From contig NZ_PNFD01000006.1 of assembly GCF_003254645.1 (NCBI RefSeq), forward strand, positions 34,968 to 98,967: a stretch of 64,000 bases of DNA. The letters run 5' to 3'. Positions 44,292-52,768 of the stretch are shown piece after piece. A program made the position numbers and the translations under genes. Positions within the stretch are counted from its first letter, which is position 1, and the number at the start of each line of letters is the position of its first letter. This stretch comes from Microbacterium suaedae (GTDB lineage Bacteria; Actinomycetota; Actinomycetes; Actinomycetales; Microbacteriaceae). Under the pieces are notes generated by a model. That model worked only from the letters and a program-made list of their open reading frames with translations, was not told where the DNA came from and ran no database searches.

Positions 44292-45512
44292 ATGACCGAT
44301 TTCCCTTCCGCCGCGAACCGTCGCGAGACCAAACCCCCGCAGGCCCGCGGGCTCTACGTCGAACCCGGCGCGATTGTCGCCTCTGCGACTGCGGCGGCGC
44401 AGCAAGGTTCCCCGCATGTCACGGAGCCCGTAGCCTACGACGCAGTGCTTCTGTCCGGATTCGGTGGGCCGGAGGGGCAAGACGATGTCCTGCCCTTCCT
44501 GCGAAACGTCACACGCGGACGCGGGATCCCTGACGAGCGGCTCGAAGATGTGGCACAGCACTACCGGGCTTTCGGTGGCGTCAGCCCGATCAACGCACAG
44601 AATCGAGAGCTTCGGGAGGCCTTGCGCGTCGGACTCGCGGCGGCGGGGATCGATCTCCCGGTGTATTGGGGAAATCGCAATTGGGCTCCCTACCTCGATG
44701 ACGTCCTCGCGGAGGCGGCGCAGGACGGTGTGCGTCGTGTGATTGCGATCCCGACGAGCGCGTACTCGTCGTACTCGTCGTGCCGTCAGTACCGGGAGGA
44801 TTGGGCGGATGCCCTGGAAGCGGCCGGCCTGCAGGAGGTGCTTCAGATCGACAAGGTTCGCCAGTTCTTCTCTCATCCGGGATTCGTAGAACCGTTCGTC
44901 GAGGGCGTGCGCGACGGTATCGCGGCGGCGCAGCGGGCTGGTCACCGGCGCGACGCGATCGAGGTACTCTTCACGACGCACAGCATCCCCTCCGCCGACG
45001 CAGCCCTATCCGGCGGGGGCGCTTTCGGTGACGTCGCCGGCGGCGCATACGAGGCCCAGCATCTCGCTGTCGCCGAGCACATCATCGCGGCCGCCGCGCC
45101 GGGCACCTCGTGGCAGCTCGTCTACCAATCGCGCTCCGGCTCGCCGGCGACGCCGTGGCTTGAACCCGACATCAACGACGCGATCGTCTCGCTCACAGAC
45201 CGTTCCGCCGTGCTCGTCGTCCCGATCGGCTTCGTGAGCGACCATATGGAAGTGCTGTGGGACCTCGACCGCGAAGCGCGCGAGACGGCGGAAGCCGCCG
45301 GTATGTGGTTCGCGCGTGCCGCGACGCCCGGCGTGCAACCGGCGTTCGTCGACGCGCTCGTCGACCTCGTGCGCGAACGACTCCTCGGCCGTCCTGTCGG
45401 CGCCCGTGCGAACGTGACCGGAATCGGCCCGTGGGTCGACGTGTGCCGTCCCGGATGCTGTGCGAAGGCGGGAAGTGCGCCGCGGCCCGCGATCGCCGGA
45501 ATAGTGACGTGA
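44292..45512 (+). CDS. hemH: Ferrochelatase (coproporphyrin III type in Actinobacteria)
   Basis: 406 residues. Family features: YDAVLLSGFGGPEGQDDVLPFLRNV, the metal-site His in TTHSIPSAD, and a C-terminal Cys cluster VCRPGCCAKAG that with an internal Cys (SSCRQY) fits the [2Fe-2S] site of actinobacterial enzymes. It inserts iron into coproporphyrin III (CpfC naming) or protoporphyrin. An N-terminal extension of about 50 residues precedes the core. ATG at 44292 follows GGAGG by five bases, 31 bp after the glycosylase gene. Confidence 0.9.
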   Translation: MTDFPSAANRRETKPPQARGLYVEPGAIVASATAAAQQGSPHVTEPVAYDAVLLSGFGGPEGQDDVLPFLRNVTRGRGIPDERLEDVAQHYRAFGGVSPINAQNRELREALRVGLAAAGIDLPVYWGNRNWAPYLDDVLAEAAQDGVRRVIAIPTSAYSSYSSCRQYREDWADALEAAGLQEVLQIDKVRQFFSHPGFVEPFVEGVRDGIAAAQRAGHRRDAIEVLFTTHSIPSADAALSGGGAFGDVAGGAYEAQHLAVAEHIIAAAAPGTSWQLVYQSRSGSPATPWLEPDINDAIVSLTDRSAVLVVPIGFVSDHMEVLWDLDREARETAEAAGMWFARAATPGVQPAFVDALVDLVRERLLGRPVGARANVTGIGPWVDVCRPGCCAKAGSAPRPAIAGIVT

Positions 45513-45623
45513 GCAATTGATCCCGACGATTTCGTGACGTTTCCCTGCTCCCGTACGTCCTACTGATGTCGCAAGAATCCGCGACCCGCGTCGCATACGC
45601 GGTGACCATCCGAGGAGTCCACC
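45513..45623. promoter_or_regulatory. Upstream region of the Asp23 stress cluster
   Basis: 111 bp holding the ribosome site of the first Asp23 gene (CGAGGAGT) and presumably the promoter of the ten-gene cluster. Motifs such as GTTTCC and CGTCC about 15 bases apart could be an alternative-sigma promoter, possibly served by the cluster's own sigma factor. This is a guess. Confidence 0.3.
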
Positions 45624-46061
45624 ATGTCGAACGCTTCCCAGAACACCTCACAGGGCACGGCGCAGCAGAGCGTCAAGGGTCCGAGCGGCAAGACCACAAT
45701 CGAGGACGGCGTAGTCGCCAAGGTGGCCGGTATCGCGGCGCGAGAGGCGAAGGGCGTCCACGCGCTCGGCGGTGGCGCGGCACGGGTGGTGGGTGCCATC
45801 CGCGAGGCGCTCAACACCACAGACCTCGCTCAGGGCGTCAGCGTCGAGGTGGGGGAGAAGGAGGTTGCGGTCGACGTGAGCGTTGTCGCCGAGTACCCCG
45901 TGTCCCTCCAGCAGGTCGCCGATGGAGTACGAGAGGCGGTGTTCCGCGCGATGACGGATCTCATCGGCATGGACGTCGCAGAGATCAACGTCACCATCAA
46001 CGATGTCCACATCCCGTCGGATGATGACGAGGATGGCACGCAGGAGGCGCGGGTCCAGTGA
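45624..46061 (+). CDS. Asp23/Gls24 envelope-stress protein
   Basis: 145 residues with the Asp23 domain (about 22-130: TTIEDGVVAKVAGIAAREAKGVHALGG, then VAEYPVSLQQVADGVREAVFRAM). In Gram-positives such proteins gather at the membrane through AmaP and help the envelope resist stress. It opens a coupled cluster and overlaps the next gene by four bases. Start ATG at 45624. Confidence 0.88.
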   Translation: MSNASQNTSQGTAQQSVKGPSGKTTIEDGVVAKVAGIAAREAKGVHALGGGAARVVGAIREALNTTDLAQGVSVEVGEKEVAVDVSVVAEYPVSLQQVADGVREAVFRAMTDLIGMDVAEINVTINDVHIPSDDDEDGTQEARVQ

Positions 46062-46246
46062 ACGCCACGGCGGTCGGGGCGGCCGTCGGTGCCGCGCTCG
46101 CAGTGACGTGGATCGCGCTGGGTTTCTGGGCCTTCGTCCTCGTCGGCCTTGCGATGGCCGCGGGCGCGATTATCGGTCGCGTCGTTGACGGACGCATCGA
46201 TGTGCGGGTCCTCGCAGACGCCCTCCGCGGCCGCCGCTCGTCATGA
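46058..46246 (+). CDS. Small two-helix membrane protein of the Asp23 cluster (DUF2273-like)
   Basis: 62 residues: two adjacent membrane helices (WIALGFWAFVLVGLAMAAGAIIG) then a charged tail, RVVDGRIDVRVLADALRGRR. This is the usual small membrane partner between Asp23 genes and AmaP. It overlaps both neighbours by four bases. A role as membrane anchor or scaffold is inferred. Confidence 0.75.
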   Translation: MNATAVGAAVGAALAVTWIALGFWAFVLVGLAMAAGAIIGRVVDGRIDVRVLADALRGRRSS

Positions 46247-46584
46247 TGACCGGCAACGAGCGGCCGGGCGCGGAGGTGCCGGGGCGAACGACGATCTCTT
46301 CGCGGGCCCTGCACCGCATGGCGGTCGGCCTCGTCGCCGACGAGGGCCACGTCGCGGGGCGGGATGTGGTCGTGTCGCTCGGTGACGAAGCCGGCAGCCT
46401 GGCCGTCTCGATCACGCTGCCCGCCGTCGTCGGGGGTATCGAGAACACATCCCTCGTCGAGCGCGGGGCAGACTTGCGCGCGGCGGTCACGCGCGGAATG
46501 GACGCGCTCGCCGCTCGGCGTGTCGGGTCCGTGTCCGTGAGGTTCGAGGGAGTGCGCCGACAACGCAAGAGGAGGGTGTTATGA
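46243..46584 (+). CDS. Short Asp23-like protein
   Basis: 113 residues. It shows a shortened Asp23-like pattern: TTISSRALHRMAVGLVADEGHV, a central beta region and RAAVTRGMDALAARRVGSVSV. The family assignment is by pattern and position, not by strong similarity. ATG at 46243; its own stop overlaps the next start by four bases. Confidence 0.65.
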   Translation: MMTGNERPGAEVPGRTTISSRALHRMAVGLVADEGHVAGRDVVVSLGDEAGSLAVSITLPAVVGGIENTSLVERGADLRAAVTRGMDALAARRVGSVSVRFEGVRRQRKRRVL

Positions 46585-47120
46585 CGGCGAGCGTCGTCTA
46601 TCGCCGTGTGCTGCGGCGCGAGACGCACCGTGCGCGCACGGTGCCCGCCGTCATCGTCGCCGTCCTCACCGCGGCGCTCGTCTTCGCGGGTGCATGGTGG
46701 ATGGCGGATCCGGCGCTGCGCGCGGCGGCCGAGCAGCTGACAGCATCCGCCGACGTGGCGGCGATCGGGTCGACCGCCGGTGTCGTCGCGCTCGTCGTCG
46801 CAGCTGTGCTCATCGCATTCGGTGTCCTTCCAGGCCGTCGTGCCCGCCGCGGGCGGGTCGCCGGCCGCATCGCCGTGCTTGTCGACGACGGCGTCCTCGC
46901 GGGAGCCGCGGCCGACGAGGTCGCGCGACGATGCGCCGTCGTGCGCGAGCACGTCTCCGTGACTGTCGGGCATCGTCTGGCCATCGTCCGGGTGACGCCG
47001 ACCAGCGGGGTCCCCGTCGACGAAGGATCCGTACGCGAAGCGGCGCACGCCTCTTTTGCGGCGCTGGGGTTCGATACGAAGATGAGAGTGCGTGTCACTG
47101 AGAGAGGAGTGGTGTCATGA
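46581..47120 (+). CDS. Two-helix membrane protein of the stress cluster (DUF6286-like)
   Basis: 179 residues: N-terminal Arg-rich stretch, two membrane helices (about 22-43 and 62-84), then a cytoplasmic domain of about 90 residues with repeated Val/Ala beta segments resembling the C-terminal part of Asp23-type partners. It probably anchors the Asp23 proteins with AmaP. ATG at 46581 overlaps the previous stop; the stop overlaps amaP. Confidence 0.65.
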   Translation: MTASVVYRRVLRRETHRARTVPAVIVAVLTAALVFAGAWWMADPALRAAAEQLTASADVAAIGSTAGVVALVVAAVLIAFGVLPGRRARRGRVAGRIAVLVDDGVLAGAAADEVARRCAVVREHVSVTVGHRLAIVRVTPTSGVPVDEGSVREAAHASFAALGFDTKMRVRVTERGVVS

Positions 47121-47812
47121 ATGCCACGAATCGCGCTCTCAACCGCGGGCTTCTGCTCGTCGTCGGCGTCGTGCTCGCCACCGCGGGCGCCGCGCTCATC
47201 CTGACGGCATCGCGATCGGCTTGGCTCGGACGGGCGGGGGACGCTCTTCCGTCCGTCGAGGCTCTCGCGGAACCGACGATCACGCTTGCGGAGGGCGTGC
47301 GCATTCCGCTCGTGCTCGTCGTCGCGGGCGGCGCGGCGCTTGTTCTGGTGATTGCCCTCGGTGCGTTCATCGCAACGCGCGGCGGCGGGCGCACGGCGAC
47401 GGTGGTGAACGTCGACAATGGTCTCGTGAGCGTGGATCGCAGCGTTGCGGATGCCGTGCTCGCCGGCGCGTTGCGCGAGCGAGCCGATGTGCTCGGCGTG
47501 CGGACGAGGAGCTATCTCGTCAAGGCGTCGCCGATGATCGCGCTGAGGATTCGCGCGCGCCGTGGAGCAGACCTGCCGCGCATCCTGCGTGCGGCGGAGG
47601 CCGCAGTGGCGGAGTGGGATGCTCTTGCCGGGCGCGAGGTGCCCGTCATGGTGCACATCGCCGACCGGCGATGGGTCGACGCCTGGCACACCCCGACGCG
47701 GGTGCGCGAGTCGACGAATCGACCTGCCGAAGACGGGGGACGCAACCGCGTTCCCGAGGAAGCGCTCCGACGAGCGGGGCGCGATATCGAGAGGGAGAGA
47801 AATGAGCGCTGA
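47117..47812 (+). CDS. amaP: Alkaline-shock-response membrane anchor AmaP
   Basis: 231 residues with two membrane helices (about 10-32 and 70-93) linked by a short outside loop, followed by a cytoplasmic domain that in the family binds Asp23. The opening NRGLLLVVGVVLATAGAALIL is characteristic. The polar C-terminus is Arg/Glu rich. Coupled to the preceding gene by ATGA; the csbD start lies inside its last codons. Confidence 0.8.
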   Translation: MNATNRALNRGLLLVVGVVLATAGAALILTASRSAWLGRAGDALPSVEALAEPTITLAEGVRIPLVLVVAGGAALVLVIALGAFIATRGGGRTATVVNVDNGLVSVDRSVADAVLAGALRERADVLGVRTRSYLVKASPMIALRIRARRGADLPRILRAAEAAVAEWDALAGREVPVMVHIADRRWVDAWHTPTRVRESTNRPAEDGGRNRVPEEALRRAGRDIERERNER

Positions 47813-47996
47813 GGACAAGATCAAGGCCGCTGCCGACAAGGCGAAGGGCAAGGCCAAGGAAGCAGCCGGGAAGGTCACGGACGACGACAAGCTCGTCGCC
47901 GAGGGAAAGGCCGACCAGGTGAAGGGGCACGCCCGCGATGCGGCCGGCGAGGTCAAGGACGCGGCGAAGGACGTCAAGGACTCCTTCGAGAAGTGA
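47802..47996 (+). CDS. CsbD-family stress protein
   Basis: 64 residues, almost entirely Lys, Asp, Ala and Glu in helical repeats (DKAKGKAKEAAGKV, ADQVKGHARDAAGEV), the typical hydrophilic CsbD pattern. Function is unknown but members are general-stress induced. The ATG at 47802 overlaps amaP by 11 bp and follows GAGGGAGAGA. Confidence 0.88.
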   Translation: MSAEDKIKAAADKAKGKAKEAAGKVTDDDKLVAEGKADQVKGHARDAAGEVKDAAKDVKDSFEK

Positions 47997-48003
47997 AGCC
48001 GAT

Positions 48004-48032
48004 GCGGGGCGGGCCGTGAAGGCCCGCCCCGC
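48004..48032. terminator. Perfect GC hairpin between csbD and the GlsB gene
   Basis: GCGGGGCGGGCC and GGCCCGCCCCGC form a 12-bp perfect stem with a GTGAA loop, eight bp after the CsbD stop. It likely ends or dampens the first half of the stress transcript before the GlsB and sigma genes. Confidence 0.8.
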
Positions 48033-48063
48033 GATTCCGAACGACAACAGACAGGGACACGTC

Positions 48064-48330
48064 ATGGGACTCTTCAGTTTTCTTCTTCTCGGACTGATCG
48101 CGGGGGCGATCGCGAAGCTCATCCTGCCCGGTAAGCAGGGCGGCGGCTGGTTCGTCACTCTCTTGCTCGGCGTCGTCGGCGCCATGATCGGCGGCTGGCT
48201 CGGCGGTCTGATCTTCAACGTCGACCTGGGGAGATTCTTCTCCCTCTCAACATGGCTGCTCGCGATCGGTGGATCCCTGATCGTGCTGCTCGTCTACGGC
48301 CTGATCACGGGGCGTCGCACGACGAAATGA
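48064..48330 (+). CDS. GlsB/YeaQ/YmgE-family membrane protein
   Basis: 88 residues with three glycine-rich helices (LLLGLIAGAIAKLILPGKQ, then VTLLLGVVGAMIGGWLGGLIF, and a last helix). The transglycosylase-associated protein family is common in stress regulons. It lies after a strong hairpin and 31 bp before the sigma gene. Confidence 0.85.
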   Translation: MGLFSFLLLGLIAGAIAKLILPGKQGGGWFVTLLLGVVGAMIGGWLGGLIFNVDLGRFFSLSTWLLAIGGSLIVLLVYGLITGRRTTK

Positions 48331-48361
48331 CGCCTCAGGTCACTCGGGGAGGAACCGCGAA

Positions 48362-48928
48362 ATGAGGGCCGAGAGGCATCCTGGCGCGCTGGATGCTGCG
48401 GACGACCGGATCGTCGCCGGCCGCGCCGCGGACGGCGACACGGCCGCGTTCGCCGTGCTCGTGCGGCGGTACACGCCGATGATGCGCGCCTACGCCCGTC
48501 GGATCCTCCCCGGGACGGCTGACGTCGACGACGTCGTGCAGGACGCTTTCATCACCGCGTGGGAGCGGCTGCCGGATCTCGATGAGCCGGCCAAGGTGAA
48601 GAGCTGGCTCATGCGCATCACGAGCCGCAAGGCCGTCGACCGGATCCGCGCCCTTCGGGCGAGCGACGACATCGACGAGTTCGATCCGGCGGCGCCGCCC
48701 CACACGGCGCCGCCGAACGTGGTCGAGGCTCGCGTCGGCGTCGCCGCGCTGAGCCGTGCACTCGCGGAGCTCGCCGATGAGCAGCGCCGATGCTGGGTGC
48801 TGCGCGAAATCGGGGGATACAGCTACGAGGAGATCGCCGACGACCTCGGTCTCCCGGCATCCACCGTGCGCGGCCTTCTCGCCCGCGCCCGAAAGAGCAT
48901 CATCGTTCGGATGGAGCAGTGGCGATGA
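48362..48928 (+). CDS. ECF-type RNA polymerase sigma factor
   Basis: 188 residues. Region 2 runs from AFAVLVRRYTPMMRAYARRIL to VDDVVQDAFITAWERLPDL; region 4 contains LREIGGYSYEEIADDLGLPASTVRGLLARARKSI. It should direct transcription of a stress regulon, probably including this cluster. The stop overlaps the next gene (ATGA), so it is co-translated with a candidate anti-sigma/Asp23 protein. ATG at 48362 follows GGGGAGGA. Confidence 0.9.
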   Translation: MRAERHPGALDAADDRIVAGRAADGDTAAFAVLVRRYTPMMRAYARRILPGTADVDDVVQDAFITAWERLPDLDEPAKVKSWLMRITSRKAVDRIRALRASDDIDEFDPAAPPHTAPPNVVEARVGVAALSRALAELADEQRRCWVLREIGGYSYEEIADDLGLPASTVRGLLARARKSIIVRMEQWR

Positions 48929-49548
48929 CCGACGAATATGACAGCCCCAGACGTCAGCGCCTCGACTTCGACTCCGAGACGCTCGACGGGCACACGATCG
49001 AGGAGCTCTCCGACTATCTGGACGCCGGGCGAGCGCCGCGAGACGCGTCGATCGAGGCATCACCCGGATGCCAGCTCGCGCTCGATGCGCTCGAACGTCT
49101 GCGCGGGCTCACCCCTGAGCTGATCGAGGCCGACGCCGCCGCGGAGGAGCCGGCTGATGAAGGGTGGGTGCAGAAGATCCTCGCGGGCATCACCCGCGAC
49201 GCCCGTGCGGGGCGCCGCATCCCCCTCGAGGCTCACGACGCGTATGCCGATCTCGGCATCACCGAGGGAGCCGTGCGCGGCATCGTCCGCGGGGCGGAGA
49301 GCGCTGTGACGGGCGCCCTCATCGGAAGGTGCCAACTTGACGGCGACGTCACAATTCCTGGCGAGCCCGTGCGCGTGCGCGTCGACGCGAGCGTTCCGTA
49401 TGGGCGACGGATCCCGGATATGGCGGATCGGCTCCGGGACGAGATCGCTCGGCGCTTGCGCCGGCACACCGACGTGAACGTCGTCGCCGTCGACGTTGTG
49501 GTTCACGACATCCAGCTGTTCCCGTCGTCCGAGGAGGAAGACAGATGA
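48925..49548 (+). CDS. Anti-sigma-like/Asp23 hybrid protein
   Basis: 207 residues. The first 75 (HTIEELSDYLDAGR, SPGCQLALDALERLRGL) look like the helical N-terminus of actinobacterial anti-sigma partners without the zinc motif. The rest is an Asp23-like domain (ITEGAVRGIVRGAESAVTG to the VVHDIQLF end). Co-translation with the sigma factor suggests it holds the sigma factor and senses envelope state, which is inference. It overlaps both neighbours by four bases. Confidence 0.7.
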   Translation: MTDEYDSPRRQRLDFDSETLDGHTIEELSDYLDAGRAPRDASIEASPGCQLALDALERLRGLTPELIEADAAAEEPADEGWVQKILAGITRDARAGRRIPLEAHDAYADLGITEGAVRGIVRGAESAVTGALIGRCQLDGDVTIPGEPVRVRVDASVPYGRRIPDMADRLRDEIARRLRRHTDVNVVAVDVVVHDIQLFPSSEEEDR

Positions 49549-49907
49549 GCTTGGAGGATCGGCAGGGCATCCCCGCACGGATCGAGGCGGCCGTGCGGGA
49601 CGTACCCGGCGTCGCGGAGGTCTATCCGGTGGGTTCGCTCGTCTCTCGCGCTGTGGACGTGGGCGCGCGCCTGCTCGGAGTGCGCGACGATGAGGCGCCG
49701 CGTGTGCGCGTGGAGGAGGGAATATCGAGCGTGCGGGTCGAGGTCGCGATCGGCGTGCGCGTGGTGCACGGCGCGGGATCCGTCGCGCGCGACGTGCACG
49801 ACGCGATCCGCGCGGCCGTGGGCGTTCGAAACGAAGAACGCCCCGAGATCCGTCTCACCGTCGTGCACGTCGACGATGAGCTCGCGCCGGGCGAGGTGGC
49901 GGTCTAG
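49545..49907 (+). CDS. Short Asp23-like protein
   Basis: 120 residues: RQGIPARIEAAVRDVPGVAEVY, a middle beta segment and EIRLTVVHVDDELAPGEVAV, following the Asp23 alpha/beta pattern without membrane helices. Last gene of the stress cluster. Its end overlaps the convergent lipoprotein gene by four bases. Confidence 0.65.
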   Translation: MSLEDRQGIPARIEAAVRDVPGVAEVYPVGSLVSRAVDVGARLLGVRDDEAPRVRVEEGISSVRVEVAIGVRVVHGAGSVARDVHDAIRAAVGVRNEERPEIRLTVVHVDDELAPGEVAV

Positions 49908-50665
49908 AGATTCACCTCGACTTCTCCGCTTTCGCGGAGCTCGGCGAGGATCTGCTCGATCGCCGCGTTGCGTTCCTGCGTGACGGCCTGATCGGCGAGC
50001 TGCGACTTGACCTCGTCGAACGGCGGGATCTCACCCGCCGCATCGGCTCCTTCGCCCTGCGACTGCGCCTGCTCGACGACGGCGTCGTACTGCTCGCGCA
50101 GTTCCTCGTCGCTCGGCGGCTGCACATCGGTCTCTGCGTCGATGTAGCCGTCGATCTGGAACTGGCTCGCCGCGTCCTTGCGCACCTGCTCTTCCGAGAT
50201 GCCCTGATCGCTGAACGCGGAGAGGATCTCTTCGACCGAACTGAGTCCGTTCTGCTCGGCCGCATCCATCAGCACCGTCTCGACGTCGTCCTCGGTCGGT
50301 TCGATGCCGGCGTCGCTCGCAGCCTGGGTGAGCAGGCGATTGTTCACGAGTAGCTCGGCCACCTGCTGCTTGAGCTGGTCCTGATCGACGGCCTGGCCGG
50401 TCTGCTGTTGAGCTATGGTGGCGCTCTGGAGCTGTGCCTCGTAGGCCGTTGTGTACTCGTCGAGGCCGATCTCTTCGCCGTTGACGACGGCGACGACGTC
50501 GGGGAGGCCCTCCAGATCGGCCTCGGTCGCACCGTTCGCGGAATCGTCGGCGGTCGCCGTGGGGGCGGGGGTCTCCTCGGCGTCGCCGTCGCCGCCTGCG
50601 CTGCAACCAGCGAGTGCGAGAGTGGCGACGACCGAAGCGGCAAGGAACGAGCGCGTGATCGACAT
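49904..50665 (-). CDS. SurA/PrsA-like lipoprotein (foldase-type)
   Basis: 253 residues with lipobox LAGC (Cys21). The mature part starts with an acidic, Thr/Ala-rich linker and then a SurA N-terminal-like domain (VVAVVNGEEIGLDEYTTAYEAQLQ to about residue 200), with coiled-coil-like Gln-rich helices. No parvulin (PpiC) domain is present, so it is a chaperone-like lipoprotein, not a complete foldase. ATG at 50665 overlaps the stop of an upstream open frame (TGATG). Confidence 0.82.
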   Translation of the reverse strand: MSITRSFLAASVVATLALAGCSAGGDGDAEETPAPTATADDSANGATEADLEGLPDVVAVVNGEEIGLDEYTTAYEAQLQSATIAQQQTGQAVDQDQLKQQVAELLVNNRLLTQAASDAGIEPTEDDVETVLMDAAEQNGLSSVEEILSAFSDQGISEEQVRKDAASQFQIDGYIDAETDVQPPSDEELREQYDAVVEQAQSQGEGADAAGEIPPFDEVKSQLADQAVTQERNAAIEQILAELRESGEVEVNL

Positions 50666-50886
50666 CAGGCCTCCAGAATGCGGATGGGTTCCCCGCGACG
50701 GTACACACCTTCCGGGCCCGACGGAGTCAGCGGGCGGTCAGGGAGGACGTTTCGAGCGAGAGATCCCTCCCCGACCGCACGCACGACCGAGATCGACCCG
50801 CCCACGGTCGCGGGTGCCGACAGGTCGTTCCCCAGGGCGATATCGACCACGGGGCACCCGCGAATGGCCGAGTGACCACGAGGCAC
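50665..50886 (-). pseudogene. C-terminal remnant of an unrecognised gene
   Basis: A frame of up to 73 codons ends ...EGVYRRGEPIRILEA and stops by overlapping the SurA-like start (TGATG), as an intact upstream operon partner would. Its 5' part runs into the REP-like repeats at 50811-50895 and has no credible start. The conserved-looking part (VVRAVGEGSLARNVLPDRPL onward) suggests the tail of a real protein truncated by repeat insertion. I do not recognise the family; a genuine small protein is the alternative. Confidence 0.35.
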
Positions 50887-50895
50887 CCGCGAATG
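50811..50895. repeat. REP-like palindromic repeat (copy 1, with duplicated right arm)
   Basis: Left arm CGGGTGCCGACAGGTCG (from 50811) mirrors the right arm GACCACGGGGCACCCGCG; the right-arm unit is then repeated 29 bp later: GACCACGGGGCACCCGCGAATG region 50845-50866 and 50874-50895, differing at one base. Related copies occur at about 51.69 and 52.77-52.90 kb. Confidence 0.7.
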
Positions 50896-50958
50896 ACGCG
50901 TTCTCCACAGAGTTGAGCTCTCCTCTCACTGGCGCGGCAGGCTCGCTTGACTGGAGAC

Positions 50959-51669
50959 ATGGACACATTGCTCGACGAAGGCGAGAGTCTGGTGCACCTT
51001 CCGCCGGTGACGGACGCAGAGTCTGGTGAGGTCGTAGCGCGGCTCAACGACATCCTCGATGCGCTGGCGAATCTCGCCGACGAGACCGACGAAGTCGACG
51101 CGGTCGTCTCGATCGGGCACGTGGAATCGCTGGGGCTCATCGTGCCGTTCTTCGAGTCGCTGCTGGAGGGCTCGTTCGACGACATCTCCCTCGCCGCGTA
51201 CGCACAGCTCATCCATATGGTCGAGTACCCGGCGATTCCCGATCTGATCGTCGTGCAGGCGGCCTTCGGGCGGAGAGCGGGGGAGGAGACGATTCGCGAT
51301 CTCGAGCGCACCTGCGCGCGGGCGAGACAGAAGAACCGCAGCGTTGACGGATACATCGACGACCTCGCCGAGACAGAGCGCCTCGCATCCAACCGCACCG
51401 CGCGCAAGTTCGGCGGCGAAGTGCGTCGGCTTCCTGATGACGAGCGTACGCGCCTGGCGATCCGGATCCTTCGGCGAGCCACGTCGCTCGCGCCGCCCGA
51501 ACTGAGGACGCATCTGCTCTGCGCGATCGGGTGGCTGCAATGGGCGCGCGGGCGGCGACCGGTCGCGCTCACCTATCTCGCCGAGGCTCAGCGGACAGGC
51601 AGCGGCTGTCCGCTCCCCGTGGCAATGACGGCGCTGGTGTCATCCCGCAGGCCGCGATGGTGCGCGTGA
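50959..51669 (+). pseudogene. DUF4192 gene fragment (probable pseudogene)
   Basis: 236 residues corresponding to the C-terminal half of DUF4192 proteins (RRATSLAPPELRTHLLCAIGWLQWARGRRPVALTYLAEAQR). The first half of the family, about 150-200 residues, is missing; the divergent gene lies where it should be. Near 51640 the expected ending (GVIPQAAM) appears in another frame, pointing to a one-base shift. The ATG at 50959 has only GGAG three bases upstream; a TTG at 50947 is possible. REP-like repeats flank both ends. Most likely decayed; a shortened functional form cannot be ruled out. Confidence 0.5.
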
Positions 51670-51685
51670 GTCGCAGTTTTGTGCT

Positions 51686-51739
51686 GGCGGGTGCCACGTG
51701 GTCGTTCCACCATCGATCATCGACCATTCGGCACCCGCC
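51686..51739. repeat. REP-like palindromic repeat (copy 2)
   Basis: GGCGGGTGCCACGTGGTCG (51686-51704) and CGACCATTCGGCACCCGCC (51721-51739) are inverted; the outer ten bases are exactly complementary and inner GGTCG/CGACC pairs too, with a 16-base loop. It lies between the DUF4192 fragment and the nuclease gene. Confidence 0.75.
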
Positions 51740-51745
51740 AGAGGC

Positions 51746-52756
51746 GTGGTGATCGTCGTGCGCGTACCGAAGCGTCTTCCCGGGGGACTCGGTGGGGATT
51801 TCTCCGTGTCCGAGGCGCGCGACGCGGGAGTCGGGCGCTCGCGCCTGCGACGACCGGACCTTGCGGCACCGTTTCGAGGAGCGCGGTCGATCGCACTTCC
51901 GCGGGATGATTCGCTGACGCCCGTGGAGTCCGAAGAAGCGGATGCGTGGCGAAGGATCCGCGCCTACGTCCCGGTCATGCCGGAGCACGCGTTCTTCGTC
52001 GGCCCGACGGCTGCCCTCATCGCCGGGGTGCCGTTGCCGTCGGGCCTGCACGACGAGCTGCACGTTGGCGTGCTTGACCCGCGCACGCTGCCGCGTCGCC
52101 CGGGGATCCGCGGACGCCGCTTTTCCGTCGCCGAGACGAGGCGCTGGGCGGGGATGCGTCTGGCGGATCCGGCGACGACCTGGGCGAGCCTCGCGCCGTA
52201 CCTTGGCGAGTACGACATGGTCGCGGCCAGCGACTACCTGCTGCGGATACCGCGCAGCCCTGGCGGCCTCGTGCAGCTCACCCGCACTCGTGCCTTCGCC
52301 TCCCGGGCCGATCTCGAACAGATCCTGGCCGCCAATCGCTGGCGAGGGGGCCCGCTCCTGCGTCGCGCGCTCAATCGTGCAAGGACCGGGGCGTCGTCGC
52401 GGCCGGAGACCTGGACCCGCCTGATCATCGTCGACGGCGGGCTTCCGGAGCCTGAGCTCGATCTGGACATCTTCGACGAATCGGGCGATTTCGTCGCCTG
52501 TGCGGATCTGGCCTATCCGCACCTGCGCTTGGCGATCGAGTATGACGGCGCCGTGCACCGCGAAAGAGATCGCTTCCTGCATGACATCGACCGCACGACC
52601 CGGCTGCACGAGGCCGGGTGGCAGGATCTCCACCTGGCGTCTCCGCACGTCTTCGGAGACCGCGCCGAGGGTCTGCGCCGCGTCATCGCGGCGCGTCGTC
52701 GCTCGGCCATGCTCCGTGACCTGCCCCGCACCGGCTTCGGCGATCTCTCACACTGA
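51746..52756 (+). CDS. AbiEi/DUF559-type nuclease-domain protein
   Basis: About 336 residues. The N-terminus (FSVSEARDAGVGRSRLRRPDL) resembles the winged-helix head of AbiEi-type proteins. The C-terminal part (HLRLAIEYDGAVHRERDRFLHDIDRTTRLHEAGW) has the EYD-H core of the DUF559/Vsr-like endonuclease fold. Such proteins are common in Microbacteriaceae and are named either way; no toxin partner is next to it. Several GTG codons (51746, 51749, 51758) could be the start and none has a clear ribosome site. It sits between REP-like repeats. Confidence 0.7.
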   Translation: MVIVVRVPKRLPGGLGGDFSVSEARDAGVGRSRLRRPDLAAPFRGARSIALPRDDSLTPVESEEADAWRRIRAYVPVMPEHAFFVGPTAALIAGVPLPSGLHDELHVGVLDPRTLPRRPGIRGRRFSVAETRRWAGMRLADPATTWASLAPYLGEYDMVAASDYLLRIPRSPGGLVQLTRTRAFASRADLEQILAANRWRGGPLLRRALNRARTGASSRPETWTRLIIVDGGLPEPELDLDIFDESGDFVACADLAYPHLRLAIEYDGAVHRERDRFLHDIDRTTRLHEAGWQDLHLASPHVFGDRAEGLRRVIAARRRSAMLRDLPRTGFGDLSH

Positions 52757-52768
52757 CCCGCCCGTTTC

